64,000 nucleotides of DNA. Source: Nocardia brasiliensis. Its GTDB lineage: Bacteria; Actinomycetota; Actinomycetes; Mycobacteriales; Mycobacteriaceae. Position 1 is the stretch's first letter, and each line of letters opens with the position of its first letter. The stretch covers positions 3,038,001 to 3,102,000 of the forward strand of contig NZ_CP046171.1 of assembly GCF_011801125.1 (NCBI RefSeq). Direction: 5' to 3'. The position numbers and the translations under genes were made by a program. A model generated the notes under the pieces. That model had not been told where the DNA came from, did no database searches, and worked only from the letters and a program-made list of their open reading frames with translations. Shown here piece after piece: positions 50,066 to 58,583 of this stretch.

Positions 50066-51061
50066 ATGGACGCCGTCTATTGCCAGCGCCCCGATCCCGC
50101 CGACCCGCTGGCCGCGCTGCGGATCGGGGAACGCCCGCAGCCCGCGGCGCCGGTCGGATGGACGACGGTGCGGATGCGCGCCGCGTCGCTGAACATGCGC
50201 GACATCGCGACGCTGCGCGGCATCGGGGTGCCCGCGCACGCCTATCCGCTCATCCTCGGCAACGACGGCGCCGGCACGCTCGCCGACGGTTCGGAGGTGG
50301 TGGTGCACGCGTCGGTGGGGTCGGCGGGATGGACCGGACCCGAGGCGCTCGATCCGGACCGGATGGTGCTCGGCTCCTATCACCAGGGCACCTTTGCGGG
50401 CTGCGCGACGATTCCGCGCCGCAACGCGGTGCCCAAACCGCCGGAACTCTCCTTCGCCGAGGCCGCCTGCCTGCCGACCGCGTGGCTGACGGCCTACCGA
50501 ATGTTGTTCGTGACCGCGGGGGTTCGTGCGGGTCAGACGATCGTGGTGCGCGGGCGCCGCGGTCTGGGCAGCATCGCGACGGCCCTCATCGCGCTCGCCG
50601 CCGCGGCGGACATCGAGGTCTGCGTCCGGGCCGACGCCGCCGATCACGCGTTGGCGCGGCGCTGCGGCGCGGCCGTCGTGACGAGTGCCGAGCAGCCGTT
50701 GCCCACCGGCTTGGACGCTGCCTTCGACGCGGGCATCGATGTCGCGGACTGGTGGTGGCCGATCGAGGTGCTGCGCCCCGGCGCGCCGATCGTCTGTTCC
50801 GGTTACCGGGCGGGCGCGATCACCGGTTTCGACACCGTCGCCGCCGCGCGGGCGCTGCACACGCTGATCTTCGCCGAGCATCGGCTGGTCGGCTCTGGCA
50901 TGGGCACCGCAGCGGACCTCGCGGCACTGATGGACTTTCTGGTGCGCACCGGACTGCGCCCGCGCATCGCGCGGGAATTCACCCTGCGCGATGCCGCGAC
51001 CGGGTTCCGGGCGATGCTGGGCGCGAGTGTCGCGGGCAAGATCGTCTTCCAGATCCCCTGA
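50066..51061 (+). CDS. MDR-family quinone oxidoreductase/enoyl reductase-like protein
   Basis: A 331-residue medium-chain dehydrogenase without the structural zinc site. N-terminal GroES-like domain includes AASLNMRDIATLRGIG and LILGNDGAGTLADGSEV; the cofactor domain has VVRGRRGLGSIATALIALA in place of the common AGxGGVG. Members reduce quinones or alpha,beta-unsaturated ketones with NADPH. As the last gene of the cluster's right edge it could tailor the polyketide or protect the cell from its quinone. GAGGAG at 50050-50055 suits ATG 50066 (GTG 50063 is also possible). It converges on the alpha/beta hydrolase gene 11 bp away. Confidence 0.85.
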   Translation: MDAVYCQRPDPADPLAALRIGERPQPAAPVGWTTVRMRAASLNMRDIATLRGIGVPAHAYPLILGNDGAGTLADGSEVVVHASVGSAGWTGPEALDPDRMVLGSYHQGTFAGCATIPRRNAVPKPPELSFAEAACLPTAWLTAYRMLFVTAGVRAGQTIVVRGRRGLGSIATALIALAAAADIEVCVRADAADHALARRCGAAVVTSAEQPLPTGLDAAFDAGIDVADWWWPIEVLRPGAPIVCSGYRAGAITGFDTVAAARALHTLIFAEHRLVGSGMGTAADLAALMDFLVRTGLRPRIAREFTLRDAATGFRAMLGASVAGKIVFQIP

Positions 51062-51072
51062 GCGCGACCGCT

Positions 51073-51948
51073 TTACGGTAGCAGCGCGGCGACCTCCCGG
51101 ACGATGACCGCCGGCTCGGTCAGCGGGACAGTGTGCGCGGACCGCTCGGCGACGACGTAGCGGCCGCGGTGGGCGGTCGCGGCGCGATGCGCGTGCGCGG
51201 CGTTGGCCTCGGCCCGCCACGTCGCGTTCATGCCGTCGCCCGCGCGGCCACCCGAGATGACGGTGACCGGGACGCCCGCGTCCTCGGGTGGGTTCGCGCG
51301 CCAGACGGCGAGTTCGTCGAGGAAGGTGTGGGCCTGCCTGCGCATGGTGCGCACCACGCCGGGGCCGAAGCCCTCCCGCGCCAGATCACGGCGCACGTCG
51401 GGCGGGGAGGAGCGAATCTGCTTGCGATACAGCATTTTCAGTAGCCCGAGCCGTGCGAGGACGGCGGCGGTGGCGATCATTCTGCGTTCGGCGCGGCGGA
51501 AGCCTTTGCCGAACAGGGATGCGGCGGCTTCGTCGGTCGGGTCGACGAGGACCAGGCCCGCGATCCGGTCGGGGCGGCGTGCCGCGGCGAGCCGGACGAT
51601 GGGTCCGCCCGCGCTGTGGCCGACGAGCAGGAACGGGCCGGGCTCGAAGTGGTCGAGCACGTCGTTGAGGTCGTCGGCCATGGCGCTGAGGGTGCGTTCG
51701 GATGCGGTGGGTGCGCTGTTGCCGAGTCCGGAGCGGTCGTAGACGATCGCGCGCGTGTGCCGTGCGACCTCGGGCTGCACCAGCGCCCAGCTCGAGCGGC
51801 TGGCGCCCGCGCCCGCCTCGAAAACGACTGTGGGCGTGGCTTGGTCGCCGGTATCCGGGCCGGGCAGCCACATGGCGTACAGCCGCCGTCCGTCGCGGGT
51901 GGTGACCCAGTCGGCGATTCCCTGCGTATGTCGTTCGGTGTCGGTCAT
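51073..51948 (-). CDS. alpha/beta-fold hydrolase
   Basis: A 291-residue hydrolase. FEAGAGASRSSW forms the oxyanion region, YDRSGLGNSAPT follows, Ser in VGHSAGGPIVRLAA near residue 125 is the nucleophile, Asp lies in LVDPTDEAAAS or later, and His in AERSAHTVPLTEP near 272. Substrate is unknown (ester, lactone or C-C bond). It is divergent from the SnoaL-like gene by a 63-bp gap. It may be the first gene outside the cluster, or a resistance/hydrolysis function of it. Start ATG 51948 is at the conserved N-terminus. Confidence 0.85.
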   Translation of the reverse strand: MTDTERHTQGIADWVTTRDGRRLYAMWLPGPDTGDQATPTVVFEAGAGASRSSWALVQPEVARHTRAIVYDRSGLGNSAPTASERTLSAMADDLNDVLDHFEPGPFLLVGHSAGGPIVRLAAARRPDRIAGLVLVDPTDEAAASLFGKGFRRAERRMIATAAVLARLGLLKMLYRKQIRSSPPDVRRDLAREGFGPGVVRTMRRQAHTFLDELAVWRANPPEDAGVPVTVISGGRAGDGMNATWRAEANAAHAHRAATAHRGRYVVAERSAHTVPLTEPAVIVREVAALLP

Positions 51949-52011
51949 CGACCGACATTCTCGCCGACGAGTGGCCGCCGTGGTGGCGCCGCCACTGGGA
52001 GGCTTAAGGGT

Positions 52012-52365
52012 ATGACCGACAAGAAAGTGGCCACCGAGCCGAACGACCTGGGCAGATATTTCATCGAACGCGTCAACGCGGGCGACGTCGACGGGCTGGT
52101 GGCGTTGTACGAGCCGGACGCGGTGCTGGCGTTCCCGCCCGGCAACGTCGCGACCGGGCATGCGGAGATCCGGAAGGTGCTCGCGCAGTTCGTCGCGGCC
52201 GCGCCGCAGCTCTCGCCGGGTAGGCAGCATCCGGCGCTGGTGAGCGGCGACCTGGCGCTGACCGCGACCACGCTGACCACCGGTGAGGTGACCGCCGAAG
52301 TCGCCCGCCGCCAGCCGGACGGGTCGTGGTTGCTGGTAGTGGACCAGCCGGTGCTCGTGCCGTAA
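52012..52365 (+). CDS. SnoaL-like/nuclear transport factor 2-fold protein
   Basis: A 117-residue small alpha+beta barrel protein: FIERVNAGDVDGLVALYEPDAVLAFPPGNVATGHAEI is the usual start of the SnoaL-like polyketide cyclase/ketosteroid isomerase superfamily. Functions range from polyketide ring closure to general hydration or isomerisation, and many members are housekeeping proteins of unknown role. It could act with the cluster (it is the last candidate cyclase on this side) but its position beyond the convergent hydrolase makes this weak. ATG 52012 follows GGCTTAAGGG. It ends before a hairpin at 52373. Confidence 0.8.
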   Translation: MTDKKVATEPNDLGRYFIERVNAGDVDGLVALYEPDAVLAFPPGNVATGHAEIRKVLAQFVAAAPQLSPGRQHPALVSGDLALTATTLTTGEVTAEVARRQPDGSWLLVVDQPVLVP

Positions 52366-52372
52366 CCCGGGC

Positions 52373-52405
52373 GGTGGTGTGCCGGTGCCATCCCGGCCCA
52401 CCACC
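52373..52405. terminator. hairpin between convergent genes
   Basis: GGTGGT (52373-52378) pairs with ACCACC (52400-52405), and inside it GCCGG (52381-52385) pairs with CCGGC (52393-52397), with a 7-nt loop. The stacked hairpin begins 8 bp after the SnoaL-like stop and could serve that gene and the convergent GntR gene. No T-tract is present, as is common in this phylum. Confidence 0.5.
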
Positions 52406-52468
52406 ATCCCGTCACCCCACCGTGCCCCGCTATGCCGGGTTGGGCCGTGCCATCGCCGATTCCGTCAC

Positions 52469-53158
52469 TCATTCGTTGGCGTTGGGTTGATCGGGGGCGC
52501 AGCTGATCAGCAGCTGGGCGGTGTGCGCGATGTGATCGCGCAGCAACTCCTGCGCGTGGTCGGCGTCGCGAGCCAGTGCGGCGTCGAGCAGTGCGCGATG
52601 TTCGGCGGCGAGGTCGCGGCCGGGTTCGTTGCCGAGGGATACCGACCACTGCAGATACAGTTCGGCCTCCTGTCGTAGCGAGCGGGCCGTGTCGATCAGC
52701 CGCTGGTTGCGGCAGCCGGCCAGCAACGCCCGGTGAAAGGCCGCGTGCGCCTGCGACCACTCGTCGGTCGGATGGTCCGGATCCGCCGGATCGCGGTAGC
52801 GGGTGCGTTCCAGAAGGTGGTGTGCCGCAACGGCGTCCGCCTCCCACCGCATGTCACCTTCCAGTACGGACAGCCGCAGCACCAGGGATTCGATCTCCAC
52901 TCGCGCCTGCGTCAGCTCGGCCAGATCCTGATGCGACAGCGGCCGGACCTGGTAGCCCAGATGCGGCCTCGTCACCACAAGTCCCTCGGCGACGAGCCTG
53001 GTCAGCGCCTCGCGGGTGGCGCCGACGCTGACCTGGTAGCGGTCGGCCAGGTCCGGGAACTTGAGTCGTTCACCCGGCATCAGCCGACCGCCGAGGATAT
53101 CGGCGCGCAGCGCCTGATGAATGCCGTCGGTACGGGTCGTGCCGCCGCTCTTCGCCAT
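52469..53158 (-). CDS. GntR-family regulator (FadR/FCD subfamily)
   Basis: A 229-residue repressor-type protein. The N-terminal winged helix (LRADILGGRLMPGERLKFPDLADRYQVSVGATREALTRL) contains the GntR helix-turn-helix. The C-terminal helical FCD domain (from about residue 85; ELTQARVEIESLVLRLS, HAAFHRALLAGC, EHRALLDAALARD) binds a small organic acid, often with a metal. It is divergent from the catabolic operon starting at 53251, so it most likely represses that operon until a substrate or intermediate binds. A palindrome at 53192-53205 is a candidate operator. Confidence 0.94.
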   Translation of the reverse strand: MAKSGGTTRTDGIHQALRADILGGRLMPGERLKFPDLADRYQVSVGATREALTRLVAEGLVVTRPHLGYQVRPLSHQDLAELTQARVEIESLVLRLSVLEGDMRWEADAVAAHHLLERTRYRDPADPDHPTDEWSQAHAAFHRALLAGCRNQRLIDTARSLRQEAELYLQWSVSLGNEPGRDLAAEHRALLDAALARDADHAQELLRDHIAHTAQLLISCAPDQPNANE

Positions 53159-53250
53159 GCACTCACTGTAGCAGTTTACGAATACCTATTGAACTTTCGA
53201 AAGTTTCGGCCTACTTTCGAACATGTCCACGGCAAGTAAGGAAACGTCCA
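53159..53250. promoter_or_regulatory. GntR operator and divergent promoter
   Basis: AACTTTCGAAAGTT at 53192-53205 is a perfect 14-bp palindrome. A second copy of ACTTTCGAA lies at 53213-53221, 20 bp (about two helical turns) from the first at 53193. The gap is much more AT-rich than its surroundings. The two sites probably bind the GntR protein encoded next door and control both directions. Confidence 0.65.
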
Positions 53251-54696
53251 ATGCTCTCGAACAACCTTCGACGTCCGACCGTCTTCCGTGCCGGAACGGT
53301 CCTCACGATGGATTCCACCCACACCGTGCTGGAAGACCACGATGTGCTCGTGGTCGACGGCCGGATCGCCGCCATCGGTGTCGATCTCGTCGTTCCCGAC
53401 GACGCCGATGAGATCGACGCTCGCGGCGGCATCGTCATGCCCGGGATGATCGACACCCACCGGCACATGTGGCAGACCACGACCCGTGGCTACGGTGCCG
53501 ACTGGACCCTGTCGCAGTACTTCGTGTGGTTCTACCTGAACTGGGGCAAGAAATTTCGGCCCGAGGACATCCACGCCGGGAATCTCCTCGGCGCGCTGGA
53601 GGCGATCGACAGCGGGGTGACCACCTGCGTGGATTGGTCGCACGGCCTGCGGACCATCGACCACGCCGACGCCGCGGTCGACGCGCTCGCCTCGGTGCCT
53701 GGCAGGTTCGTGCTGGCCTACGGCAATATCCAGGACGCGCCCGCGAACTGGACGGGCACAACAGAATTCCGCGAGTTCTTCGACCGCCGGTCCGGCGATG
53801 TCGAGGGCTTCCAGATCGCCTTCGACGTCACCGGCGATCCGAGTTTTCCCGAGCTGCCCGCGTTCGAGGTCGCCCGCGAACTCGATCTGGCGGTGACCAC
53901 GCACGCCGGGGTCTGGGGAGCGACCGGCGACGACGCCGTTCGACTGATCCATGAGCACGGCTTCGCGGAGGCTAGGACGGTGTATGTGCACGCCTCGACG
54001 CTGTCGGCGGACTCCTACGCCCGCATCGCGGCGACCGGGGGATCGGTGTCGGTGTCCACGGAGAGCGAACAGAGCGCCGGGCAGGGCTACCCCGCGACCG
54101 CTGCCCTGCGCGCCCATGGCATTCCGGTCTCGCTGTCGGTGGACAGCTGTGTGCTGTGCAGCGGTGATCTGTTCTCCGCCATGCGGACAACGCTCGGCGC
54201 GGATCGCGCCTACGAACATCTGCGGGCGCACGCGCGCGGCGAGACCGTCACCCATGCCTCGGTGCATGCCGACCAGGCTGTCGAGTGGGCCACCATGGGT
54301 GGTGCGCGAGCGATCGGGCGCGACGGCGAGATCGGCAGTGTGGAGGTCGGCAAGAAGGCGGACCTCGTACTCGTCCGCAACGACGCTTCGCCGGTGATGA
54401 CGCCGCTGCTCAACCCGCACGGGCACATCGTTTTGCAAGCCCAGCGTGCCGATGTCGACACGGTGCTGGTCGACGGCCGGATCGTGAAGCGCGATCACCG
54501 CCTGGTCGGTGTCGACCTGGCCGGTGCGCGCCGCGCGGCGCAGGCGACGGTCGACTACCTGCGCGCCGAGATAGGGGAGCGGGCCTGGCGCGAGGGTATG
54601 AATCCGGAGATCCCCGAGACCAAGGTCCTCGACAACCCCTACACCTACACCGACTACCGGTCAGCGGCCACACACGGTGACCACGCGTCGAAGTGA
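53251..54696 (+). CDS. amidohydrolase (cytosine/SAH deaminase-like, TRZ/ATZ class)
   Basis: A 481-residue composite-barrel metal hydrolase. The beta-sandwich starts at RAGTVLTMDSTHTVLEDHDVLVVDGRI. The metal site shows as GMIDTHRHMW near residue 70, TTHAGVWG near 210, VYVHASTL near 245 and Asp in LSVDSCVLCSGD near 300. TRZ/ATZ enzymes deaminate or dehalogenate N-heterocycles or hydrolyse amidines. AAGGA precedes ATG 53251. It is the first gene of the GntR-controlled operon and is followed after 37 bp by an FAH-type hydrolase, so it probably opens a degradative route. The true substrate cannot be inferred. Confidence 0.85.
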   Translation: MLSNNLRRPTVFRAGTVLTMDSTHTVLEDHDVLVVDGRIAAIGVDLVVPDDADEIDARGGIVMPGMIDTHRHMWQTTTRGYGADWTLSQYFVWFYLNWGKKFRPEDIHAGNLLGALEAIDSGVTTCVDWSHGLRTIDHADAAVDALASVPGRFVLAYGNIQDAPANWTGTTEFREFFDRRSGDVEGFQIAFDVTGDPSFPELPAFEVARELDLAVTTHAGVWGATGDDAVRLIHEHGFAEARTVYVHASTLSADSYARIAATGGSVSVSTESEQSAGQGYPATAALRAHGIPVSLSVDSCVLCSGDLFSAMRTTLGADRAYEHLRAHARGETVTHASVHADQAVEWATMGGARAIGRDGEIGSVEVGKKADLVLVRNDASPVMTPLLNPHGHIVLQAQRADVDTVLVDGRIVKRDHRLVGVDLAGARRAAQATVDYLRAEIGERAWREGMNPEIPETKVLDNPYTYTDYRSAATHGDHASK

Positions 54697-54733
54697 CGAC
54701 CGTCCGCACCCCATTCAGTCAGGAGTCCATGCC

Positions 54734-55585
54734 ATGCGTTTCGCCACCATCTCGGATCGGTTGTCGCTGATCACCTTGTCCGACACCGTCATCGACCTCG
54801 CCCGTGCCAGCGGCGGGCGGTTCGGCCCGAGCATCCAGGATGCCTATGCGCACTGGGACGAACTGCTCGAGTTCTGCGCGACCGTCACAGAGGAGGGCAC
54901 GCCGTTGTCGGCCGTCGCGACAACCGAATTCGGCAATCCGGCCCCGAATCCCCGGCAGCTGTTCGCGATCGGTCTCAACTACGCCGACCACGCCGCGGAG
55001 TCGGGATTGGCCGCTCCCGAGGAACCGGCGGTGTTCACCAAGTTCGTGACCTCGCTGGCCGCTCCGCACGGGACGATCACGCTGGTGCCGGGCAAGGTGG
55101 ACTGGGAGGTCGAGTTGGTGGTGGTGCTCGGCCGCCGGGCGCACCACGTGGCCGCCAGTGACGCGTGGCGATATGTCGCGGGAGTTACCGTGGGCCAGGA
55201 TATTTCGGAGCGGGTTCGGCAGCGGGTCGGTCCGGCGCCCCAGTTCAGCATGGGCAAGTCCTACCCGGGCTTCGGTCCGATCGGACCGGTGCTGGTCACC
55301 CCGGACGAGTTCGACGATCCCGACGATCTGGAACTGGGCTGCCTGATCAACGGCGAGCAGATGCAGCAGGGCCGGACCGCCGACATGGTCTTCCCGGTGC
55401 CCGAGCTGATCGCGCGCCTGTCGGCGATCACGCCGTTGCTGCCGGGCGATGTCATCTTCACCGGAACCCCCGCCGGGGTCGGGTTCGGCCGCACGCCGGA
55501 GCGGTACCTCGCGCCCGGCGACGAACTGGTCAGCTACGTGCGTGGCGTCGGCGAGATGCGTCACCAGATCATCGCCGGGCACTGA
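54734..55585 (+). CDS. fumarylacetoacetate hydrolase-family protein
   Basis: A 283-residue FAH-fold enzyme. After a variable N-terminal cap the core starts IGLNYADHAAESG near residue 82. The metal ligands are Glu/Glu in KVDWEVELVVVLG near 125 and Asp in VTVGQDISERVRQ near 160, and the loop KSYPGFGPIGPVLVTPDE follows. DVIFTGTPAGVGFG is the family's C-terminal signature. Such enzymes hydrolyse C-C bonds of acylpyruvates, hydrate or decarboxylate ring-cleavage products in meta-cleavage pathways. Placement beside an extradiol-type dioxygenase fits aromatic degradation. AGGAG at 54721 supports ATG 54734. Confidence 0.92.
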   Translation: MRFATISDRLSLITLSDTVIDLARASGGRFGPSIQDAYAHWDELLEFCATVTEEGTPLSAVATTEFGNPAPNPRQLFAIGLNYADHAAESGLAAPEEPAVFTKFVTSLAAPHGTITLVPGKVDWEVELVVVLGRRAHHVAASDAWRYVAGVTVGQDISERVRQRVGPAPQFSMGKSYPGFGPIGPVLVTPDEFDDPDDLELGCLINGEQMQQGRTADMVFPVPELIARLSAITPLLPGDVIFTGTPAGVGFGRTPERYLAPGDELVSYVRGVGEMRHQIIAGH

Positions 55586-55611
55586 GCCGCCCCGAATTCC
55601 TAGGAGACACC

Positions 55612-56535
55612 ATGGCTTTGCACCGCCTGGCCTCGGTCACGATCGGCGTGCCCGACCCGGCCGCGACGCGCGAGTACTACACCGAGTTCGGTCTCGCACC
55701 CCGATCGGACGGCTGGCTGTCCACGCGCGACGGCGGCGATCAGCTGCGATTGGTACCGGCGCCGTCGCGCCGGCTGGCCGAAATCGTCGTCGGCGCCGAC
55801 GATTCCGATGATCTCGACGCGGTGGCCGCCCGGCTGCGCAGGCTCGGCCTGCCGGTGGAGCGCACCGCCGACTCGGTCGCCACCGTGGAGCCGATCGCGA
55901 ATTTCCGTGCCGTGGTACGGATCTCGAACCGAATCGCCCAGCCCGCCGCGCCGGTGCCGCCCTACAACGGGCCGGGCCGCATCGAGCGCCGCGGCACCCG
56001 CGCCCCCGGCGTCCTGCGCACCGACCCGGTACGGCCACGCAAGCTCGGCCACGCGGTCCTCGGCTCGATCGACTACCCGGCCACCCGCCGCTTCTTCACC
56101 GAGGGGCTGGGTTTCAAGCTGTCCGACGAGATCAAGGGCGAGGGCGCGTTCCTGCGGTGCTCCACCGACCATCACAACGTGCTGGTGCTCAACGCGCCGG
56201 TCAACTTCCTGCACCACACCTCATGGCAGGTCGACGATGTCGACGACGTCGGCCGAGGTGCCACCGCCATGCTCGAGGGCAACCCCCAGCGGCACATCTG
56301 GGGCCTCGGACGCCACCATGCGGGCTCGAACTTCTTCTGGTACCTCAAGGATCCAGCGGGCAACTTCTCCGAGTACTACTCCGACATGGACTCGATCATC
56401 GACGATCAGCTCTGGACCCCGGAGGTCTTCGACGGCGCCAGGGGCCTGTTCAGCTGGGGCCCGCCACCACCGCCGTCATTCCTGCACCCCGACGACCTCG
56501 CGGCCCTGATGACCGGCGCGCACCACGCCGGATAA
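55612..56535 (+). CDS. extradiol-type ring-cleavage dioxygenase (VOC superfamily)
   Basis: A 307-residue protein with two tandem vicinal-oxygen-chelate domains, as in BphC-class type I extradiol dioxygenases. The C-terminal domain carries the likely Fe(II) ligands: His in KLGHAVLGSIDYPATRRFF near residue 145, His in FLHHTSWQVDDVDDV near 205 and Glu in GNFSEYYSDMD near 255. It should cleave a catechol next to its hydroxyls, giving a semialdehyde or keto acid for the FAH-type enzyme encoded before it. AGGAGA stands before ATG 55612. The C-terminal extension GPPPPPSFLHPDDLAAL is typical of actinobacterial members. Confidence 0.9.
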   Translation: MALHRLASVTIGVPDPAATREYYTEFGLAPRSDGWLSTRDGGDQLRLVPAPSRRLAEIVVGADDSDDLDAVAARLRRLGLPVERTADSVATVEPIANFRAVVRISNRIAQPAAPVPPYNGPGRIERRGTRAPGVLRTDPVRPRKLGHAVLGSIDYPATRRFFTEGLGFKLSDEIKGEGAFLRCSTDHHNVLVLNAPVNFLHHTSWQVDDVDDVGRGATAMLEGNPQRHIWGLGRHHAGSNFFWYLKDPAGNFSEYYSDMDSIIDDQLWTPEVFDGARGLFSWGPPPPPSFLHPDDLAALMTGAHHAG

Positions 56536-56555
56536 ACGACTTACCAGGAGAGAAC

Positions 56556-57068
56556 ATGTCTGACCTGTACGTACCCCAAATCCCGGACAACCTGAACATC
56601 CGGTTCGTCGAGAACCGCATCGTTGTCGAGCGCCCGGCGCATGTCGTCTACGACTGGGCGACGACCTGGTCGAATCTGCCGAAGTGGCTGCCTTTCGCGT
56701 CGGGCACCGAGGTGCGCCGCGGCACCGACGGCGTCCCGGCCGAACTCGGGGATGTGTTGCTCGAGTACATCTTTCCGGAGCTGAACGAGCAGCCGAAGGA
56801 ATACACCGTGGTGGCGCGGGTGCCCGGCAAGCTGTGGGCGGTGGTCGGCCGCGACGTGCTCGACGACGGCGTCCCGGCCGCCGCGATGCACGCGATCGCC
56901 ACCTTCACCACCTTCGACCTCGGTGACGGTACGACCTTGTTCTGCCGCCTGTTCCAGCGGCTGATCCCCGACACCGAGCCGCCCGGCCCGCACCCAGTCG
57001 AAGACTCGGCGAAGGTCCAGCCCGGACTGGAGCTGCTGAAAGCGCACATCGAGGGCACTGCCGGATAG
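56556..57068 (+). CDS. SRPBCC-fold protein
   Basis: A 170-residue START/SRPBCC protein (ENRIVVERPAHVVYDWATTWSNLPKWLPF, then EYTVVARVPGKLWAVVGRDV and ATFTTFDLGDGTTLFCRLF). The fold binds a hydrophobic ligand; roles range from carrier to cyclase or hydrolase. It is unlike the aromatase at 27852, lacking its signature strands. CAGGAGAGAAC precedes ATG 56556. Encoded between the ring-cleavage dioxygenase and the carotenoid-oxygenase-type enzyme, it may shuttle or bind the aromatic substrate. Function is otherwise unknown. Confidence 0.78.
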   Translation: MSDLYVPQIPDNLNIRFVENRIVVERPAHVVYDWATTWSNLPKWLPFASGTEVRRGTDGVPAELGDVLLEYIFPELNEQPKEYTVVARVPGKLWAVVGRDVLDDGVPAAAMHAIATFTTFDLGDGTTLFCRLFQRLIPDTEPPGPHPVEDSAKVQPGLELLKAHIEGTAG

Positions 57069-57119
57069 CCCGGCGCCCCCCGCACACCCCGCCACTACAC
57101 AGAATCGCGAGACAGCCCG

Positions 57120-58472
57120 ATGAACAGTGACACCACGCTTGCCAAGCCCTACCTGACCGGCCACTACCAGCCCGTGCCGGATGAGGTGACCGCGCACAAC
57201 CTGCCGGTGCGCGGAACCATCCCCGCCGAACTGAACGGCCGCTACTTCCGCAACGGCCACAACCCGAAACCCGGTGACATACCCACACATTGGTTCAAAG
57301 GCGCGGGCATGCTGCACGGCCTGCGGCTGCGCGACGGACGGGCCGAGTGGTACCGCAACCGCTGGGTGAAGACGCCCGCCCTCGACGGCGCACCCTATAT
57401 CCGCGCGGACGGCAGCATAGACTTGACCGCGAGCGTGGCGGGCACCCACATCATCGAGCACGCCGGTCGCATCCTGGCGCTGCAGGAGGCGAATCTGCCG
57501 TTCGAGGTGACCGCGGAGTTGGATACCGTGGGCGCCTACGACTTCGGTGGCAAGCTGAAGACCGCGATGACCGCGCACCCGAAGGTGGATACGGTCACCG
57601 GGGAACTGCACTTCTTCGCCTACTCCTCGGTCGCGCCACACCTGATCTACTACATCGCCTCCGCCGCGGGCGAGCTCCGCCATCAGCAGGTCGTCGAGGG
57701 GGCCGGGCCGTCGCTGATGCACGACTTCGCGATCACCGAGCACTACGCGGTGTGGCTGGACCTGTCGGTGACCTTCGATCCTGCCGAAACCTCCGGCATC
57801 CCTTATCGGTGGGATGACGCCTACCGAGCACGCATAGGCATTCTGCCCCGCACCGCGCCTGGCCCGGTGCGCTGGTTCGACGTGGAACCCGGTGCGATGC
57901 TGCATGTTTCGAATGCCTACGAGGACGCGGCCGGGTGCGTAGTCGTGGAGGGTCCGCGGCTGGACCGGTCGAGCTGGGAGACGTCGTGGAAGTGGTGGAC
58001 CGGCGCACCCGGATACCCGACCGACCCGGTCGCCGGCGCCCTGCAGCACCGCTGGGTCCTCGAACCAGGGCAGATCGCGGCGCGTGAGGAAATGATGGAC
58101 TCGCTGGTCACCGAATTCCCGACCATCAACGACGACTACATCGGGCGCCGCAACCGCTACAGTTACGCGGTCGCCTACCCGGGCTCCGGATCCGACGGCG
58201 TCGGAATCGTCAAGTACGACAACGACACCGGCGCACGCCTGCTGGCCCCGACGGGTGCCGGCCGGATCCCCGGCGAAGCTGTTTTCGTCCCCGCCGCCGA
58301 CGCCACGGCCGAGGACGACGGCTACCTGCTCACCCTCGTCGGTGACCGCGCCGGTACGGCATCGGAGCTGCTCGTCCTCGACGCCCGCGATTTCACCGCG
58401 CCGCCGGTCGCGGCCGTCGAACTGCCACGACACGTGCCCGGCGGTATCCATGGCTCCTGGATCGCGGACTGA
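57120..58472 (+). CDS. carotenoid oxygenase-family (stilbene/apocarotenoid cleavage) dioxygenase
   Basis: A 450-residue seven-bladed propeller enzyme with a non-heme iron held by four histidines. They are visible in TAHPKVDTVTGE near residue 158, LMHDFAITEHYAVW near 205, AMLHVSNAYEDAAG near 265 and HVPGGIHGSWI at the C-terminus. FNGRYFRNG-type opening (ELNGRYFRNGHNP) and WFKGAGMLHGLRL match the family. Short bacterial members around 450-480 residues often cleave the central double bond of stilbenes or phenylpropenes such as isoeugenol. In this operon it would split an aromatic alkene to an aldehyde that feeds the ring-cleavage dioxygenase; inference from context. Confidence 0.93.
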   Translation: MNSDTTLAKPYLTGHYQPVPDEVTAHNLPVRGTIPAELNGRYFRNGHNPKPGDIPTHWFKGAGMLHGLRLRDGRAEWYRNRWVKTPALDGAPYIRADGSIDLTASVAGTHIIEHAGRILALQEANLPFEVTAELDTVGAYDFGGKLKTAMTAHPKVDTVTGELHFFAYSSVAPHLIYYIASAAGELRHQQVVEGAGPSLMHDFAITEHYAVWLDLSVTFDPAETSGIPYRWDDAYRARIGILPRTAPGPVRWFDVEPGAMLHVSNAYEDAAGCVVVEGPRLDRSSWETSWKWWTGAPGYPTDPVAGALQHRWVLEPGQIAAREEMMDSLVTEFPTINDDYIGRRNRYSYAVAYPGSGSDGVGIVKYDNDTGARLLAPTGAGRIPGEAVFVPAADATAEDDGYLLTLVGDRAGTASELLVLDARDFTAPPVAAVELPRHVPGGIHGSWIAD

Positions 58473-58520
58473 CCGACGGGTCCGACTGCGGCACAACCGA
58501 ATTCATTAGGACGAACACAA

Positions 58521-58558
58521 GCGGCCGTCCGATGGCCACCGCTGCGTCGGACGGCCGC
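58521..58558 (+). terminator. 12-bp perfect hairpin before the MFS gene
   Basis: GCGGCCGTCCGA (58521-58532) and TCGGACGGCCGC (58547-58558) are exact inverse complements around a 14-nt loop. It begins 49 bp after the carotenoid-oxygenase stop and ends 25 bp before the transporter start. It may end or attenuate the catabolic transcript, so the transporter would be made at a lower level. Confidence 0.6.
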
Positions 58559-58583
58559 CTGCGCATGGACCTGGAGACAGATC

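Noticed and set aside
56541..58496. 651-codon minus-strand ORF
   Set aside because: Antisense to the carotenoid oxygenase and SRPBCC genes, whose motifs are clear.
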